The position numbers and the translations under genes are program-made. 34,846 nucleotides of DNA from Nitrospira sp. (GTDB lineage: Bacteria > Nitrospirota > Nitrospiria > Nitrospirales > Nitrospiraceae): assembly GCA_030692565.1 (NCBI GenBank), contig JAUYAO010000036.1, positions 1 through 34,846 on the forward strand, in the 5' to 3' direction. Shown here in pieces: positions 23,375-32,223 of this stretch. The notes beneath the pieces are model-generated. The model saw nothing but the letters and a program-made list of their open reading frames with translations, was not told the DNA's origin and did no database searches. Position 1 is the first letter of the stretch, and each line of letters begins with the position of its first letter.

Positions 23375-24367
23375 ATGAATAACACCGCCACAAAATCGCT
23401 GGTCGATTGCCACGTGCATCTCGCCGCCCTTCCGGATGGAGACAACGGCTGCTACATCTCGCCGAAGATGCTCAAGAGCCCGTTGTTTCGATTCCTGTTT
23501 TGGAAACATGGCCTCTCAGTCGACCACCCGCGTGAAGCCAATGAAAAGTATCTGGACGATCTGCTCGTTGAACTGCGCGCCTCGAAGCATGTGCAGAAAG
23601 GCGTATTGCTCGGCATGGACGGCCATTATGACTCCACCGGCATCCTGAGCTTGGAACATACCGATCTGCTCGTGAGCAACGACTATGTGCTCAAGGCCGC
23701 TCAAGCCCATCCGAACGAGTTGCTGGCCGGCGTCTCCATCAACCCCCAGCGGCGGGACGCGGTCGACGAAGTGCACCGTTGCGCGGACGCCGGAGCAACC
23801 CTGGTCAAGGTATTGCCGAACGCGCAACAATTCGACCCGGCCGATCCAAAGTACAAGCCATTCTATCGGGCACTCGCCGAACGGAAGCTTCCGTTTCTCA
23901 GCCATGTCGGCTACGAGTTCAGCTTGATCGGCAAGGATCAATCGGTCGGCGAACCTGACCGACTCAGAGTCGCGCTTGACGAAGGGGCCACCGTCATCGC
24001 CGCTCACGCCTGTAGCTATGGCCTGATCCTCTTCGAGAAATTCCTCCCGACCCTGCGCGATCTGGTGCAGCGCTATCCGAATTTCTATGCCGATATCTCC
24101 GCCCTGACCCTGCCGAACCGCTTCCGGATGCTCTTGCACCTGCGCAACTACCCGGAAGTCCACGAGCGCCTGCTCTTCGGCACCGACTACCCGCTGTCCG
24201 TCTTTCACATCGCCGCCTGGGGACGCGTCGCCTTCGGCACGTTGCGCAAGATGATACAGACCAAGAACCGCTTCGACCGGCAGGTTGAAGTGTGCACCGG
24301 ACTGAAACTGGGCTTCCGCTCCCTCGGCGACATTCTTCCCCATTCAACGATTCAATTGATCCGGTAG
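23375..24367 (+). CDS. Amidohydrolase family (TIM-barrel metal-dependent hydrolase)
   Basis: A 330-residue protein of the amidohydrolase_2 group. The metal HxH is near the N-terminus (DCHVHL, His13 and His15), further barrel His residues are in FLSHVGYEF and IAAHACSYG, and the catalytic Asp is in LLFGTDYPLSVF. An active-site Lys candidate is in LVKVLPNAQQF. Substrates of this group include decarboxylated aromatic acids and lactones; none can be named here. It lies 34 bp after the acyltransferase and 12 bp before the sigma factor gene. Confidence 0.85.
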   Translation: MNNTATKSLVDCHVHLAALPDGDNGCYISPKMLKSPLFRFLFWKHGLSVDHPREANEKYLDDLLVELRASKHVQKGVLLGMDGHYDSTGILSLEHTDLLVSNDYVLKAAQAHPNELLAGVSINPQRRDAVDEVHRCADAGATLVKVLPNAQQFDPADPKYKPFYRALAERKLPFLSHVGYEFSLIGKDQSVGEPDRLRVALDEGATVIAAHACSYGLILFEKFLPTLRDLVQRYPNFYADISALTLPNRFRMLLHLRNYPEVHERLLFGTDYPLSVFHIAAWGRVAFGTLRKMIQTKNRFDRQVEVCTGLKLGFRSLGDILPHSTIQLIR

Positions 24368-24379
24368 TCAGGCGCACCG

Positions 24380-24877
24380 ATGGACCGCAATCAGATACTC
24401 GCCTCGCTTCGCGAAAGGATTCTCGCCTTCGCGACATCACGAGTATCGAGAGACCATGCCGAAGATCTGACCCAGGAGACGCTGGTCGTCCTTCATGAGA
24501 AGTACCCCGCGGTCACCGACTTGACCGAACTGGTCCCCTTGGCATTTCAGGTCTTGCGGTTCAAGATGCTCGACGCCCACCGCAAGGCCTTCCGGCGAGG
24601 CGAGTACAATCAGGAGTCGGTCGAGGAATTGCCGCTGGCTGATCCCGGTGATGATCCGGCCACTCAGCTCGACCAACAGCAGCGCGTGAACCGGTTACTC
24701 GCCGCGATCATGCAACTCGGCGAGCGCTGCCGGGAACTCTTCAAGTGGAAACTGGAGGGCAAAACCTTTCCCGAGATTCAGAAGATCATGGGCCAACAGT
24801 CAATCAATACGATCTATACCTGGGACCTTCGATGCCGAAAGCAGCTGTTGGCGGCAATGGACGGCAGCTGGGAATAA
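24380..24877 (+). CDS. ECF-type RNA polymerase sigma factor
   Basis: A 165-residue sigma-70 family protein with region 2 (FATSRVSRDHAEDLTQETLV, then LVPLAFQVLRFKMLDAHRK) and region 4 (LGERCRELFKWKLEGKTFPE, then QQSINTIYTWDLRCRKQLL). No region 1 or 3 is present, as in ECF sigmas. It is followed after 3 bp by a membrane protein that has the layout of an anti-sigma factor, so the pair is likely an ECF/anti-sigma unit. The target promoters are unknown. Confidence 0.88.
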   Translation: MDRNQILASLRERILAFATSRVSRDHAEDLTQETLVVLHEKYPAVTDLTELVPLAFQVLRFKMLDAHRKAFRRGEYNQESVEELPLADPGDDPATQLDQQQRVNRLLAAIMQLGERCRELFKWKLEGKTFPEIQKIMGQQSINTIYTWDLRCRKQLLAAMDGSWE

Positions 24878-24880
24878 ACA

Positions 24881-26308
24881 ATGGCTGAACACGAGCTTGA
24901 AAAACTCCTCGGCGGTTTCGCGGCGGATACGCTGACGCGGGAGGAACGCCGACAGCTCTTCACCGCCGCCATGCAAGATCAGCAACTCTTCAATGCCTTG
25001 GCCGACGAGCAGGCACTGAAAGAACTGTTGACCGACCCGGCTGTGCGACGCCGTTTGCTCCAATCCTTGGATAATACAACTCCGGCTCCTGCCGGCGGGT
25101 CGGCCTCATGGCTGGATTGGTTCCGACGACCCGCCAATCTCGCACTGGCGGGAGGACTGGCCACGGCCGTCTTCGCAGTCATCCTGGGCACCAAGATCTA
25201 TCAGGACAGTCTAAAGCAAGCCGTCCAAACGGTTGCGACTGAGGCAACACCATCTGCCGCGCCATCCGTTCCTCCGCCCGCACTGTCCCAGCCGTCAGCG
25301 GCCAAACCGGCTGAATCAAAGGCACAGGCCCAGGAGAATCAAGGCCTCTCAGCAATCGCCGCTAAGAAGGACTCACTGGCTGATACGAGTGTCACCCGCG
25401 AGCAATCAGCCACCGCACCACCGCAGGCAAGCGTTCCGGCTGATACCCTTCGCGACAATGCGCCGAAGAACACACAACAAGAAGAAGATCGGAAGCAAAC
25501 AGCGGCACCGGCCATCTCGATGGGGAAGACCCCAGACGAAGTCGCGGCAATAGTCCAGCGTCCACTCTCCGCCGGCTCACCGCCGACAGCGGCCATGCCG
25601 GAGGCCAAGACAGCACGGACGCCGGCCGGAGCATCCTTGTCAGAAACCAGTCCCGCGATCGCCGGCGCACGAGCCTTGTTTTATGGCGCCGGCGCCGATA
25701 CTGGGAGAATGGCCCAAGCCCAGGAACGCGCCATGAAGCCCCTGGCCGAAGCCGAGCCGCAGACGAGTCCGTTGAAGCGCAAACTCGAAGGGCTCTCCCA
25801 GCTCGGCAAAGCTGCTGCCCCTCCAATACCCGACAAGCCCCTCGGGCTCCGCTACAGTTTTGTGATCCGGACTCCCGACGGACAGGACCAGGAAGTCAAT
25901 GCAGCCGCGGCTTCGACGAGTTCAAGACCCGTGCACATGACCCTCGAACCCAATCAAGACGGCTACATTCAGGTATGGCGAAATGTGGGATCGGCCAACA
26001 CCCAACTGCTGCTGCCACAGAAAGACAGCGGTCATATTTCGGAAAAGATTCACGCCGGGCAACGGCAGCGCCTCCCATTGCCGGCTGACAGCGGCACCGT
26101 GATCGTCCGTCTGTCTCGCGTCCCGTTCGGACCTATCTCACGACAAGAGGCCGCGCTCCTCAACCGAGTTGCACCAAACCAACTCCAGGAATCGGTCACC
26201 GCCTCAAGTCCAACGGGTCCGCAGGAACAGGCCACTTACATCGTCAGCCAGGATCCCTCCCCCACCGCGCAGATCACGGTCGACATTCTGCTGACCCGCC
26301 AGCAATAA
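24881..26308 (+). CDS. Probable membrane anti-sigma factor with C-terminal DUF4384-like domain
   Basis: A 475-residue single-pass protein. The N-terminal ~85 residues are a helical cytoplasmic segment (LEKLLGGFAADTLTREERRQ) like anti-sigma domains, but without the zinc HxxxCxxC motif. One transmembrane helix follows (LALAGGLATAVFAVILGTKI, ~93-112). Then come ~200 residues rich in Ala, Pro, Gln and Ser, and a C-terminal beta-rich domain (LRYSFVIRTPDG, NQDGYIQVWRN, VIVRLSRVPFGP) resembling DUF4384. The periplasmic domain could sense a ligand and control release of the ECF sigma encoded 3 bp upstream. Neither the signal nor the release mechanism is visible. Confidence 0.75.
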   Translation: MAEHELEKLLGGFAADTLTREERRQLFTAAMQDQQLFNALADEQALKELLTDPAVRRRLLQSLDNTTPAPAGGSASWLDWFRRPANLALAGGLATAVFAVILGTKIYQDSLKQAVQTVATEATPSAAPSVPPPALSQPSAAKPAESKAQAQENQGLSAIAAKKDSLADTSVTREQSATAPPQASVPADTLRDNAPKNTQQEEDRKQTAAPAISMGKTPDEVAAIVQRPLSAGSPPTAAMPEAKTARTPAGASLSETSPAIAGARALFYGAGADTGRMAQAQERAMKPLAEAEPQTSPLKRKLEGLSQLGKAAAPPIPDKPLGLRYSFVIRTPDGQDQEVNAAAASTSSRPVHMTLEPNQDGYIQVWRNVGSANTQLLLPQKDSGHISEKIHAGQRQRLPLPADSGTVIVRLSRVPFGPISRQEAALLNRVAPNQLQESVTASSPTGPQEQATYIVSQDPSPTAQITVDILLTRQQ

Positions 26309-26375
26309 TGGCACTACCCAATTGTGTGTGGTTCAAGATCGATTGCGAGCTCTCACCACGTCATGCCCCTTGTTG

Positions 26376-26496
26376 GTAAGGAGGGGTGCGGGGAGGTCGA
26401 AGACCATGGTGGCTACCATGGTCAGGCGCGGCTCGCACGAATATACGGCGGTCCATGAACCCTCTACCCCTCCTAACCTCCCCTTACAAAGGGGAG
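26376..26496. repeat. Intergenic palindromic repeat with a perfect inner hairpin
   Basis: Arms TAAGGAGGGGTGCGGGGAGG and its approximate inverse around 26465-26496 (CCCCTCCTAACCTCCCCTTA) form a loose inverted repeat. In the middle GACCATGGT (26402-26410) and ACCATGGTC (26415-26423) form a perfect 9-bp hairpin with a 4-base loop. The block lies between the anti-sigma gene and nnrS and fills most of the 212-bp gap, which otherwise has no gene. Confidence 0.6.
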
Positions 26497-26520
26497 GAAT
26501 AGCGGACCGGCACAAATCAT

Positions 26521-27696
26521 ATGGCGACGGAACAACCTAGATCCCAAGAACCGGCATTCTTGTCCTACGGATTCCGCCCGTTCTTTCTGAGCGCGGCACT
26601 GTTCGCCGGCATAGCCATTCCTGTCTGGGCGCTGATTCTGTCTGGATGGACGGATTCACCCTTCCGCTATGCGCCGCGCGATTGGCATGTGCACGAGATG
26701 CTCTTCGGCTTTCTGCCCGCCGTGATCACCGGTTTCCTCCTGACCGCGATGCCGAACTGGACCGACCGGCCTCCGCTCAAAGGCACGCCGCTGCTGGCCT
26801 TAGTGACTCTCTGGCTGGCCGGACGTCTGACGATCGCCATGCCATGGCCGACGCCGCTGGTTTCGGCTCTCATTGATGCGGGATATCTGGCTGTGCTGGC
26901 CGCCATTGTCTGGCGGGAAATCATAGCGGGGAAAGCGTGGGATCGCGCACCGATCGGCATCGTCATCAGTCTCTATGCAGCCGCCGATATCCTGTTTCAT
27001 GTGCTGGCGCTGCGGGGATCAGAGACGGATCTTCCGGAGCGGATGGCCGTCGCGCTCATGATGCTGTTGCTGGCGCTCATCGGGGGGCGTGTGACGCCCA
27101 GCTTCACCAGCGATTACCTGGCCGAACGAGGCCTTCCCGACCAGCTTCCATCATTTTCCCGATTCGATGGACTGACGATTCTTCTCACAGTTGTCGCCGC
27201 ACTGTCCTGGGTGGTTCAGCCGCAAGCCAGAACAACGGGATGGTTTTTGATCATCGCAGGACTGGCCAACAGCGTCCGTCTCACTCGCTGGCGCGGGTGG
27301 CTCACATGGCGTGAGCCGATCGTGCTGATCCTGCATGTGGGGTATGGCTGGCTCGCGTTCTCGCTGCTCATCATCGGCGGATCGATACTCGGATTCGGCC
27401 TGAAACCGGCTGATGCGGTGCACGCGCTTACGACCGGCGCAGTCGGTTCGATGACCATGGCGGTGATGACCCGCGCCAGCCTAGGTCATACCGGACGACC
27501 GAAGCAGGCCGACCGCCTGACCATCATGATCTACATGCTGGTCAGCCTGGGTGCGCTGCTGCGAGTCTTCGGGCCAATGACGGGTCTGCCGCCGAATCTC
27601 GTACTCGGCGCAGCGGCGGCATTCTGGAGCGGCGCCTATCTTCTCTTTGCCGCCTTGTACGGCTCCTACCTCATTCGCCCCAGCCTCGACGAGTAA
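26521..27696 (+). CDS. nnrS: NnrS family haem-copper membrane protein
   Basis: A 391-residue protein with about 12 helices and the NnrS signature: FLSYGFRPFFLSAALFA, WHVHEMLFGFLPAVITGFLL, TAMPNWTDRPPLKG, GGRVTPSFTS and a C-terminal MTRASLGHTGRP. NnrS proteins bind haem and copper and are linked to protection from nitric oxide and nitrosative stress. That fits an organism handling nitrite or nitric oxide. The ATG at 26521 has no strong ribosome binding site. It is convergent with the phosphofructokinase fusion gene; the 78-bp gap has only a short TTTCACG direct repeat. Confidence 0.92.
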   Translation: MATEQPRSQEPAFLSYGFRPFFLSAALFAGIAIPVWALILSGWTDSPFRYAPRDWHVHEMLFGFLPAVITGFLLTAMPNWTDRPPLKGTPLLALVTLWLAGRLTIAMPWPTPLVSALIDAGYLAVLAAIVWREIIAGKAWDRAPIGIVISLYAAADILFHVLALRGSETDLPERMAVALMMLLLALIGGRVTPSFTSDYLAERGLPDQLPSFSRFDGLTILLTVVAALSWVVQPQARTTGWFLIIAGLANSVRLTRWRGWLTWREPIVLILHVGYGWLAFSLLIIGGSILGFGLKPADAVHALTTGAVGSMTMAVMTRASLGHTGRPKQADRLTIMIYMLVSLGALLRVFGPMTGLPPNLVLGAAAAFWSGAYLLFAALYGSYLIRPSLDE

Positions 27697-27774
27697 GGCC
27701 GTTCACACCATTTCTCGTTCGGGTTTCATGTCCCAGGTTCCACATCTGACGTTTCACGTTTCACGCATCAGGCT

Positions 27775-30102
27775 TTACGGCGGTCCGTTGCGCAACTCCG
27801 TGCCATGCATCCTGGCGAAGAGATCCCAGTCGAACTGTTTAGGCGCCACGGCATGGAGCGGGATCGCTTCGATCGCCCCGCGCTCGCGATAGGCCAGCAT
27901 GCATCCCACCACTTCCTCCGGACGTTCCACTAATCGATGGACCGTCTCATAGGCCAAATGCTGGGCGATGGCTTTGTCTTCCGGGGTCGGCGGAGCGCCC
28001 CGCAACGTATGGCCGAGAATGGTAGCCTTGGTCGCGAGCGTCAAGGGATACTGACCGGGCCTTGCGTGGCGCTGGGGCCATCCTCCGATCGCGCCGGCCA
28101 CGTAATCGACCAGGCCATGCACCCCTCCCTCCCGATGATGGCGATGGGGGGTTCGTTCGGCCACGACAAACAAGTGGCTCTTGTTGGGCACCCCCAGCGT
28201 GCGCTTCAGCGTGCCGAGAATCACCTCGTCGATATAGGCATCGGGATCGGGATGTTCGTTGACCAATAGGCCCTCAGCCCTCGCTTGATAGGCGCAGGCG
28301 AGCGCCAGATGCCCCGACCCTGCGCCCATCACTTCAACGAAAAACACGCTCCCCATGGCGGCGCTGGTCGCCTTGAGCGACTCAATCGACTGATCCGCCA
28401 GGGCCATGGCTGAATGGTAGCCGAGCGAGATGGCACCCTCGAGGTTGTTGTCGATCGTGCCGGGGATGCCCACCACCTGCACACCGAACCCTTCGTAGAT
28501 CGCCCGCGCCCCGCGGAAACTCCCGTCTCCCCCCAGAACCACCAACGCGGCGTCTTCCAGAAAAGGCGCGAGGTGCCCGACCGCCGCCCGCTGAACCAGT
28601 TCGTCCTTGAAGTCCTCGAAGCGGCTGCTGCCGATGGGACTGCTCGCATGACTGCTCATGCCGCGCGTATCCTCTTCAGTCACCGGTTCGATCCAATTAT
28701 TAGCGAGCCCGAGGAATCCGTGCCGGACGAAGTGAACATCCAGGCCGAATCGAGCCCCCTGCACGTGCAATTCTTTCAATGCGGCGCCGGCGCCGGCGAA
28801 ATCTCCCCCCGAGACCAACGCCACGATCCGCTTGATCTGTCGAGGTTTCAACGTCACCCGGTCTTTTCGCACCCGCTCGACCGCCACCCATGAATCCCGC
28901 GAGGCTCGTTCACGCTCCGATAGTCCGACCGCCGTAGAATAGCCCGACAAGCGCCCCTTTTCATACGCCAGCAGCACGACATTGTCCTGACTCTCTTTGT
29001 AGTCGCTGAATTCGGTGAAGGCTTCGTGAAACGGGCGCGGGTCCAGATAAATCATGAGGGCCCGCAACGTCGAACTGTGCGTATACAGGCACGCCACCTG
29101 GCCCTGATGCGCATCCCCCATGTGATGCAGTCCATCGATCACATCGACGTAGAGATCAAAAAACGAATTCCCGCCGGGATAACAATACAAAGGATCTTTG
29201 ATCAGACGTTTCGCGGTTGGGACATCGACGCCGAAAGCCTTGGCAAGTTCCTGAGTCTCCACCGTTTTTTCGACGCCGGTGATCCACCCAAAATCCGACG
29301 ACTCCAACGCAGGCGCATACGCCGCCCCGGCCGGAGGAAGCGGATCACGCACCAGCGCGGCCCCCACACGCTCAAAGAGTTGCCGCGTGTTCGGACTCCG
29401 GCTGATGAAGTGAAGAAACCTGGCGGGATCCAGGTAATTGGACAAGTGGAGAAAATCCAGCTGTTGACCGACCACGCCGACCATCCGGGCCAGTGCGGTC
29501 CCCACAGCGTCGGCCCGTGGCACGCCCCGTTCCTGATCCAACTGATTCGCCAAACGGCGACCGACCCGGTGCGTTTTACTCTCCACGCGGGAAATGCCAT
29601 GACGCATGGTAAAGAGCACGGTGCGACCGGACAATTCGCGCGGCAGGAGCCAGAATCGTTCATCGCCCAAGTCGAGCACGATACGTCCGTCCGCCAGCTG
29701 CGGCGTAAGCTGCGCACGCGGGACGATCGCCACGGGACGCCGCTGAGTCGGTTTCAATACGGATCCGATCGGCGCCCGCATCAAGGGTTGGAGCGCGCCC
29801 TCCGCGAGCACACGGTTCCAGGCGGCGAAAAACACCAGCGGGTCACCGGCACAGGGGCCATCGATCAGGGCTTGCCTGGCCGATCGATAGGCTTCGGCAT
29901 CGGGAAATCCAGCGTGAGCGCGGTCGACAAACGCCGTGATCTGCGCCATCGCCTGGCGCGCTTGCGCGGCACGGTCGTTCGATGGAGCCGGAGCGGCCGG
30001 CGCCGACACGCCCTCGATGGCCGGCCGTCGCGCGAACTGCTCTCCGTAGGCCAGCAGGCCTTCAATCGTCACGAAATCGAGCGAATTTGTGATACTCTGC
30101 AT
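27775..30102 (-). CDS. Histidine phosphatase fused to 6-phosphofructokinase
   Basis: A 775-residue two-enzyme protein. Residues ~1-155 are an N-terminal region without a clear family. Residues ~160-410 are a histidine phosphatase: nucleophile His168 in MRHGIS, second His342 in LYTHSSTLRAL, and a YPGGNSFFDL block that recalls YPxGES of fructose-2,6-bisphosphatases, with Asn312 in place of the acid Glu. Residues ~420-775 are a PFKA-type kinase: SGGDFAGAG (usually GGDAPG), LGGDGSFRGA, PGTIDNN with catalytic Asp551, VEVMGAGSG (usually VMGR) and TKATILGH (usually TR). GGDGS and GTIDN point to ATP rather than pyrophosphate. It is divergent from pyruvate kinase. An AGGAGG sits unusually close (about 3 bases) to the ATG. 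Confidence 0.85.
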   Translation of the reverse strand: MQSITNSLDFVTIEGLLAYGEQFARRPAIEGVSAPAAPAPSNDRAAQARQAMAQITAFVDRAHAGFPDAEAYRSARQALIDGPCAGDPLVFFAAWNRVLAEGALQPLMRAPIGSVLKPTQRRPVAIVPRAQLTPQLADGRIVLDLGDERFWLLPRELSGRTVLFTMRHGISRVESKTHRVGRRLANQLDQERGVPRADAVGTALARMVGVVGQQLDFLHLSNYLDPARFLHFISRSPNTRQLFERVGAALVRDPLPPAGAAYAPALESSDFGWITGVEKTVETQELAKAFGVDVPTAKRLIKDPLYCYPGGNSFFDLYVDVIDGLHHMGDAHQGQVACLYTHSSTLRALMIYLDPRPFHEAFTEFSDYKESQDNVVLLAYEKGRLSGYSTAVGLSERERASRDSWVAVERVRKDRVTLKPRQIKRIVALVSGGDFAGAGAALKELHVQGARFGLDVHFVRHGFLGLANNWIEPVTEEDTRGMSSHASSPIGSSRFEDFKDELVQRAAVGHLAPFLEDAALVVLGGDGSFRGARAIYEGFGVQVVGIPGTIDNNLEGAISLGYHSAMALADQSIESLKATSAAMGSVFFVEVMGAGSGHLALACAYQARAEGLLVNEHPDPDAYIDEVILGTLKRTLGVPNKSHLFVVAERTPHRHHREGGVHGLVDYVAGAIGGWPQRHARPGQYPLTLATKATILGHTLRGAPPTPEDKAIAQHLAYETVHRLVERPEEVVGCMLAYRERGAIEAIPLHAVAPKQFDWDLFARMHGTELRNGPP

Positions 30103-30135
30103 GCCCCTCCTTCACCTCCGGGTAGTTGGCCCGAC

Positions 30136-30145
30136 CACCGGTGGG
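30136..30145. promoter_or_regulatory. Perfect palindrome in the gap between the PFK fusion and pyk genes
   Basis: CCACCGGTGG lies in the 119-bp gap from which both glycolytic genes are transcribed outward. It is placed where a shared regulator could act; no known operator is recognised. Confidence 0.3.
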
Positions 30146-30221
30146 TGGCGCACAGCACCGGGCGTGAACGAGCGCATCATTGGGTGTCCGCCGATTCTTG
30201 TCAAGGGCTGAGGAGCGTCCT

Positions 30222-31679
30222 ATGCGAAAAGCAAAGATAGTCTGTACGATCGGACCCGCCAGCAGTTCGCTGGCGATGTTGGATCGGCTCATTGCATCTG
30301 GAATGGATGCCGCCAGGCTGAACTTCTCCCATGGGGCACATGACACCCATGCAGCCGCCATCGCGACGATCCGCCAAGCGGCGGAGCGCCGCCAGGCCGC
30401 CGTCGCGATTATCCAGGATCTCCAAGGACCCAGGATTCGCGTGGGCGACTTACCCGAAGAGGGGATCGAGGTGACCACGGGCCAGTCGGTGCGGCTGCAG
30501 ACGATGCTGGCGCGGTCCGGCGGTCAGCTCGGCGCCCAATCCGTCGCCAAGGCGCACTCCGCCATCCCCGAAATCCCGGTCACCTACCCCTATCTTGCCC
30601 GCGACCTTAGGCCCGGCGCGCGAGTCTTGATCAACGACGGGCTGATTGAACTCATGGTCGATCGCATCGCGGGCGGAGCCGTCGAATGCACCGTCGCCAC
30701 CGGCGGGACGATCACCTCGCACAAAGGCATCAATTTACCGGGCACCCTCGTCAGCGCGCCCACCCTCACCGACAAAGACCGGGAAGACATCCGGTTCGGC
30801 ATCGCCCACGGCGTGGACTACCTGGCGCTCTCCTTCGTCAGGGGACCGGAAGACATCCTGGCAGCGCGGGCCTTGGTCGCTCAATGCGGCGGAACGGTGC
30901 CGATCATTGCCAAGATCGAACGGGCCGAAGCCGTGACCGCCCTGGACGCGATCCTGGACGAGGCGGACGGGGTCATGATTGCGCGGGGGGATCTGGGCGT
31001 GGAGATGAGTCCTGAAGCCGTGCCGCTGTTGCAGAAACGTATCATCATGGAAGCCAACCGCCGCCGCCGCCTCGTGATCACCGCCACGCAAATGCTGGAG
31101 TCGATGACCCAAGCCCTGCGTCCGACCAGAGCGGAAGCCTCGGATGTCGCCAATGCCGTGTTCGACGGCACCGACGCGGTCATGCTGTCGGCTGAAACGG
31201 CCATCGGCGCGCATCCGGTTGAAACCGTCCAGGTCATGGATCGCATCATTCGCGCGGCGGAAGAAGGTCCCGAGCCAGGCGTGAGACCCAAGCGTCACAC
31301 CGACTGGGGAGACATGGCCTTCCCCGAAGCGATCTGTACCGCAGCGGCCTCGGCCGCCAAGGCGATCGCCGCCGGCGTCATCGTCGCCTTCAGCGAGCGG
31401 GGCACGACGGCGCACCTCATCTCGAAACAGCGACCGGCCGCACCGATCATCGCCTTCACTCCGTTTGAGCCGGTCAGAAAACGGATGGCCCTCTATTGGG
31501 GCGTGCGCCCTTACACCATGCCGCAGATCGAACAGACCGATGCCCGTGTGGACGAAGCCGAACGACGGCTGAAAGCGGAGGGACTGGCCAAGACCGGAGA
31601 ACGGATTGTCATCCTCTCCGGGACTCGCATCGGGCAACCCGGGGGCACGAATCTGATCAAGCTGCACGTCGTGGGATAA
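30222..31679 (+). CDS. pyk: Pyruvate kinase
   Basis: Converts phosphoenolpyruvate and ADP to pyruvate and ATP, the last step of glycolysis. All blocks are present over 485 residues: KAKIVCTIGPASSS, AARLNFSHG, the active-site IIAKIERAEAV, GVMIARGDLGVEM, ATQMLESM and DGTDAVMLSAETAIGAHPVE, plus a C-terminal regulatory domain. The ATG at 30222 has GAGGAG 7 bases upstream; an in-frame start at 30180 is unlikely. It is divergent from the phosphatase-PFK gene, which suggests joint control of glycolytic flux. Confidence 0.95.
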   Translation: MRKAKIVCTIGPASSSLAMLDRLIASGMDAARLNFSHGAHDTHAAAIATIRQAAERRQAAVAIIQDLQGPRIRVGDLPEEGIEVTTGQSVRLQTMLARSGGQLGAQSVAKAHSAIPEIPVTYPYLARDLRPGARVLINDGLIELMVDRIAGGAVECTVATGGTITSHKGINLPGTLVSAPTLTDKDREDIRFGIAHGVDYLALSFVRGPEDILAARALVAQCGGTVPIIAKIERAEAVTALDAILDEADGVMIARGDLGVEMSPEAVPLLQKRIIMEANRRRRLVITATQMLESMTQALRPTRAEASDVANAVFDGTDAVMLSAETAIGAHPVETVQVMDRIIRAAEEGPEPGVRPKRHTDWGDMAFPEAICTAAASAAKAIAAGVIVAFSERGTTAHLISKQRPAAPIIAFTPFEPVRKRMALYWGVRPYTMPQIEQTDARVDEAERRLKAEGLAKTGERIVILSGTRIGQPGGTNLIKLHVVG

Positions 31680-31776
31680 ATTGCGTGCCGCACTAACGGT
31701 AGACTGCCTTTGAGAGATCAGAGCCCCCAAGCCGGTTTCCGCATATCCAACAGGCCACGGACCCAACGGCGCTGAG

Positions 31777-32139
31777 TTACGGAGAAAACTGCCCGATCGA
31801 CAACCCTGCAATCGCGGCGATGCCGCCCACACAGCAGAGGACGAATCCGACCGCACCGGCCACGAACCAGGGACGAACCGGCGCGAACTCGATCGGCGTG
31901 AGCCGGTCATGCAACTCAACCGGCCTCCGCCACCACCATGACGGCAGCGTCATCCGCCGCTTGAGTGCGCGGTACAAGACCACGTGATACCACAGCCCTG
32001 CCGGAATCCCGATCAGCAAGCCTCCGGCCAGGATCCATAATCCGAACTCGATCATGATCTCCGGCGTGACCACCTTCGCAATCAAGCCGATCACCACGAC
32101 TCCGACCAGACTGGCCAGTACCAGCAAGAACTCATGCAT
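31777..32139 (-). CDS. Small membrane protein, unknown function (120 aa)
   Basis: Three hydrophobic segments are seen (FLLVLASLVGVVVIGLIA, IEFGLWILAGGLLIGIPAGL and FVAGAVGFVLCCVGGIAAI), with a basic cytoplasmic loop containing RALKRRMTLPSWWWRRP. I do not recognise the family. It is convergent with pyk, and the 97-bp gap shows no clear terminator. An octa-G run lies about 30 bases upstream of its start (32168-32175). Confidence 0.65.
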   Translation of the reverse strand: MHEFLLVLASLVGVVVIGLIAKVVTPEIMIEFGLWILAGGLLIGIPAGLWYHVVLYRALKRRMTLPSWWWRRPVELHDRLTPIEFAPVRPWFVAGAVGFVLCCVGGIAAIAGLSIGQFSP

Positions 32140-32223
32140 GGGACGGATTGTACCGGAATCTATCTGCGGGGGGGGAGAGGCGATCGATATTCCGCTAGTT
32201 CGAGAGACATCCGATGAAGAATC

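Noticed and set aside
27732-27772. Repeated TTTCACG units that could suggest a CRISPR or direct-repeat array
   Set aside because: Only two short copies without regular spacers; no array structure.
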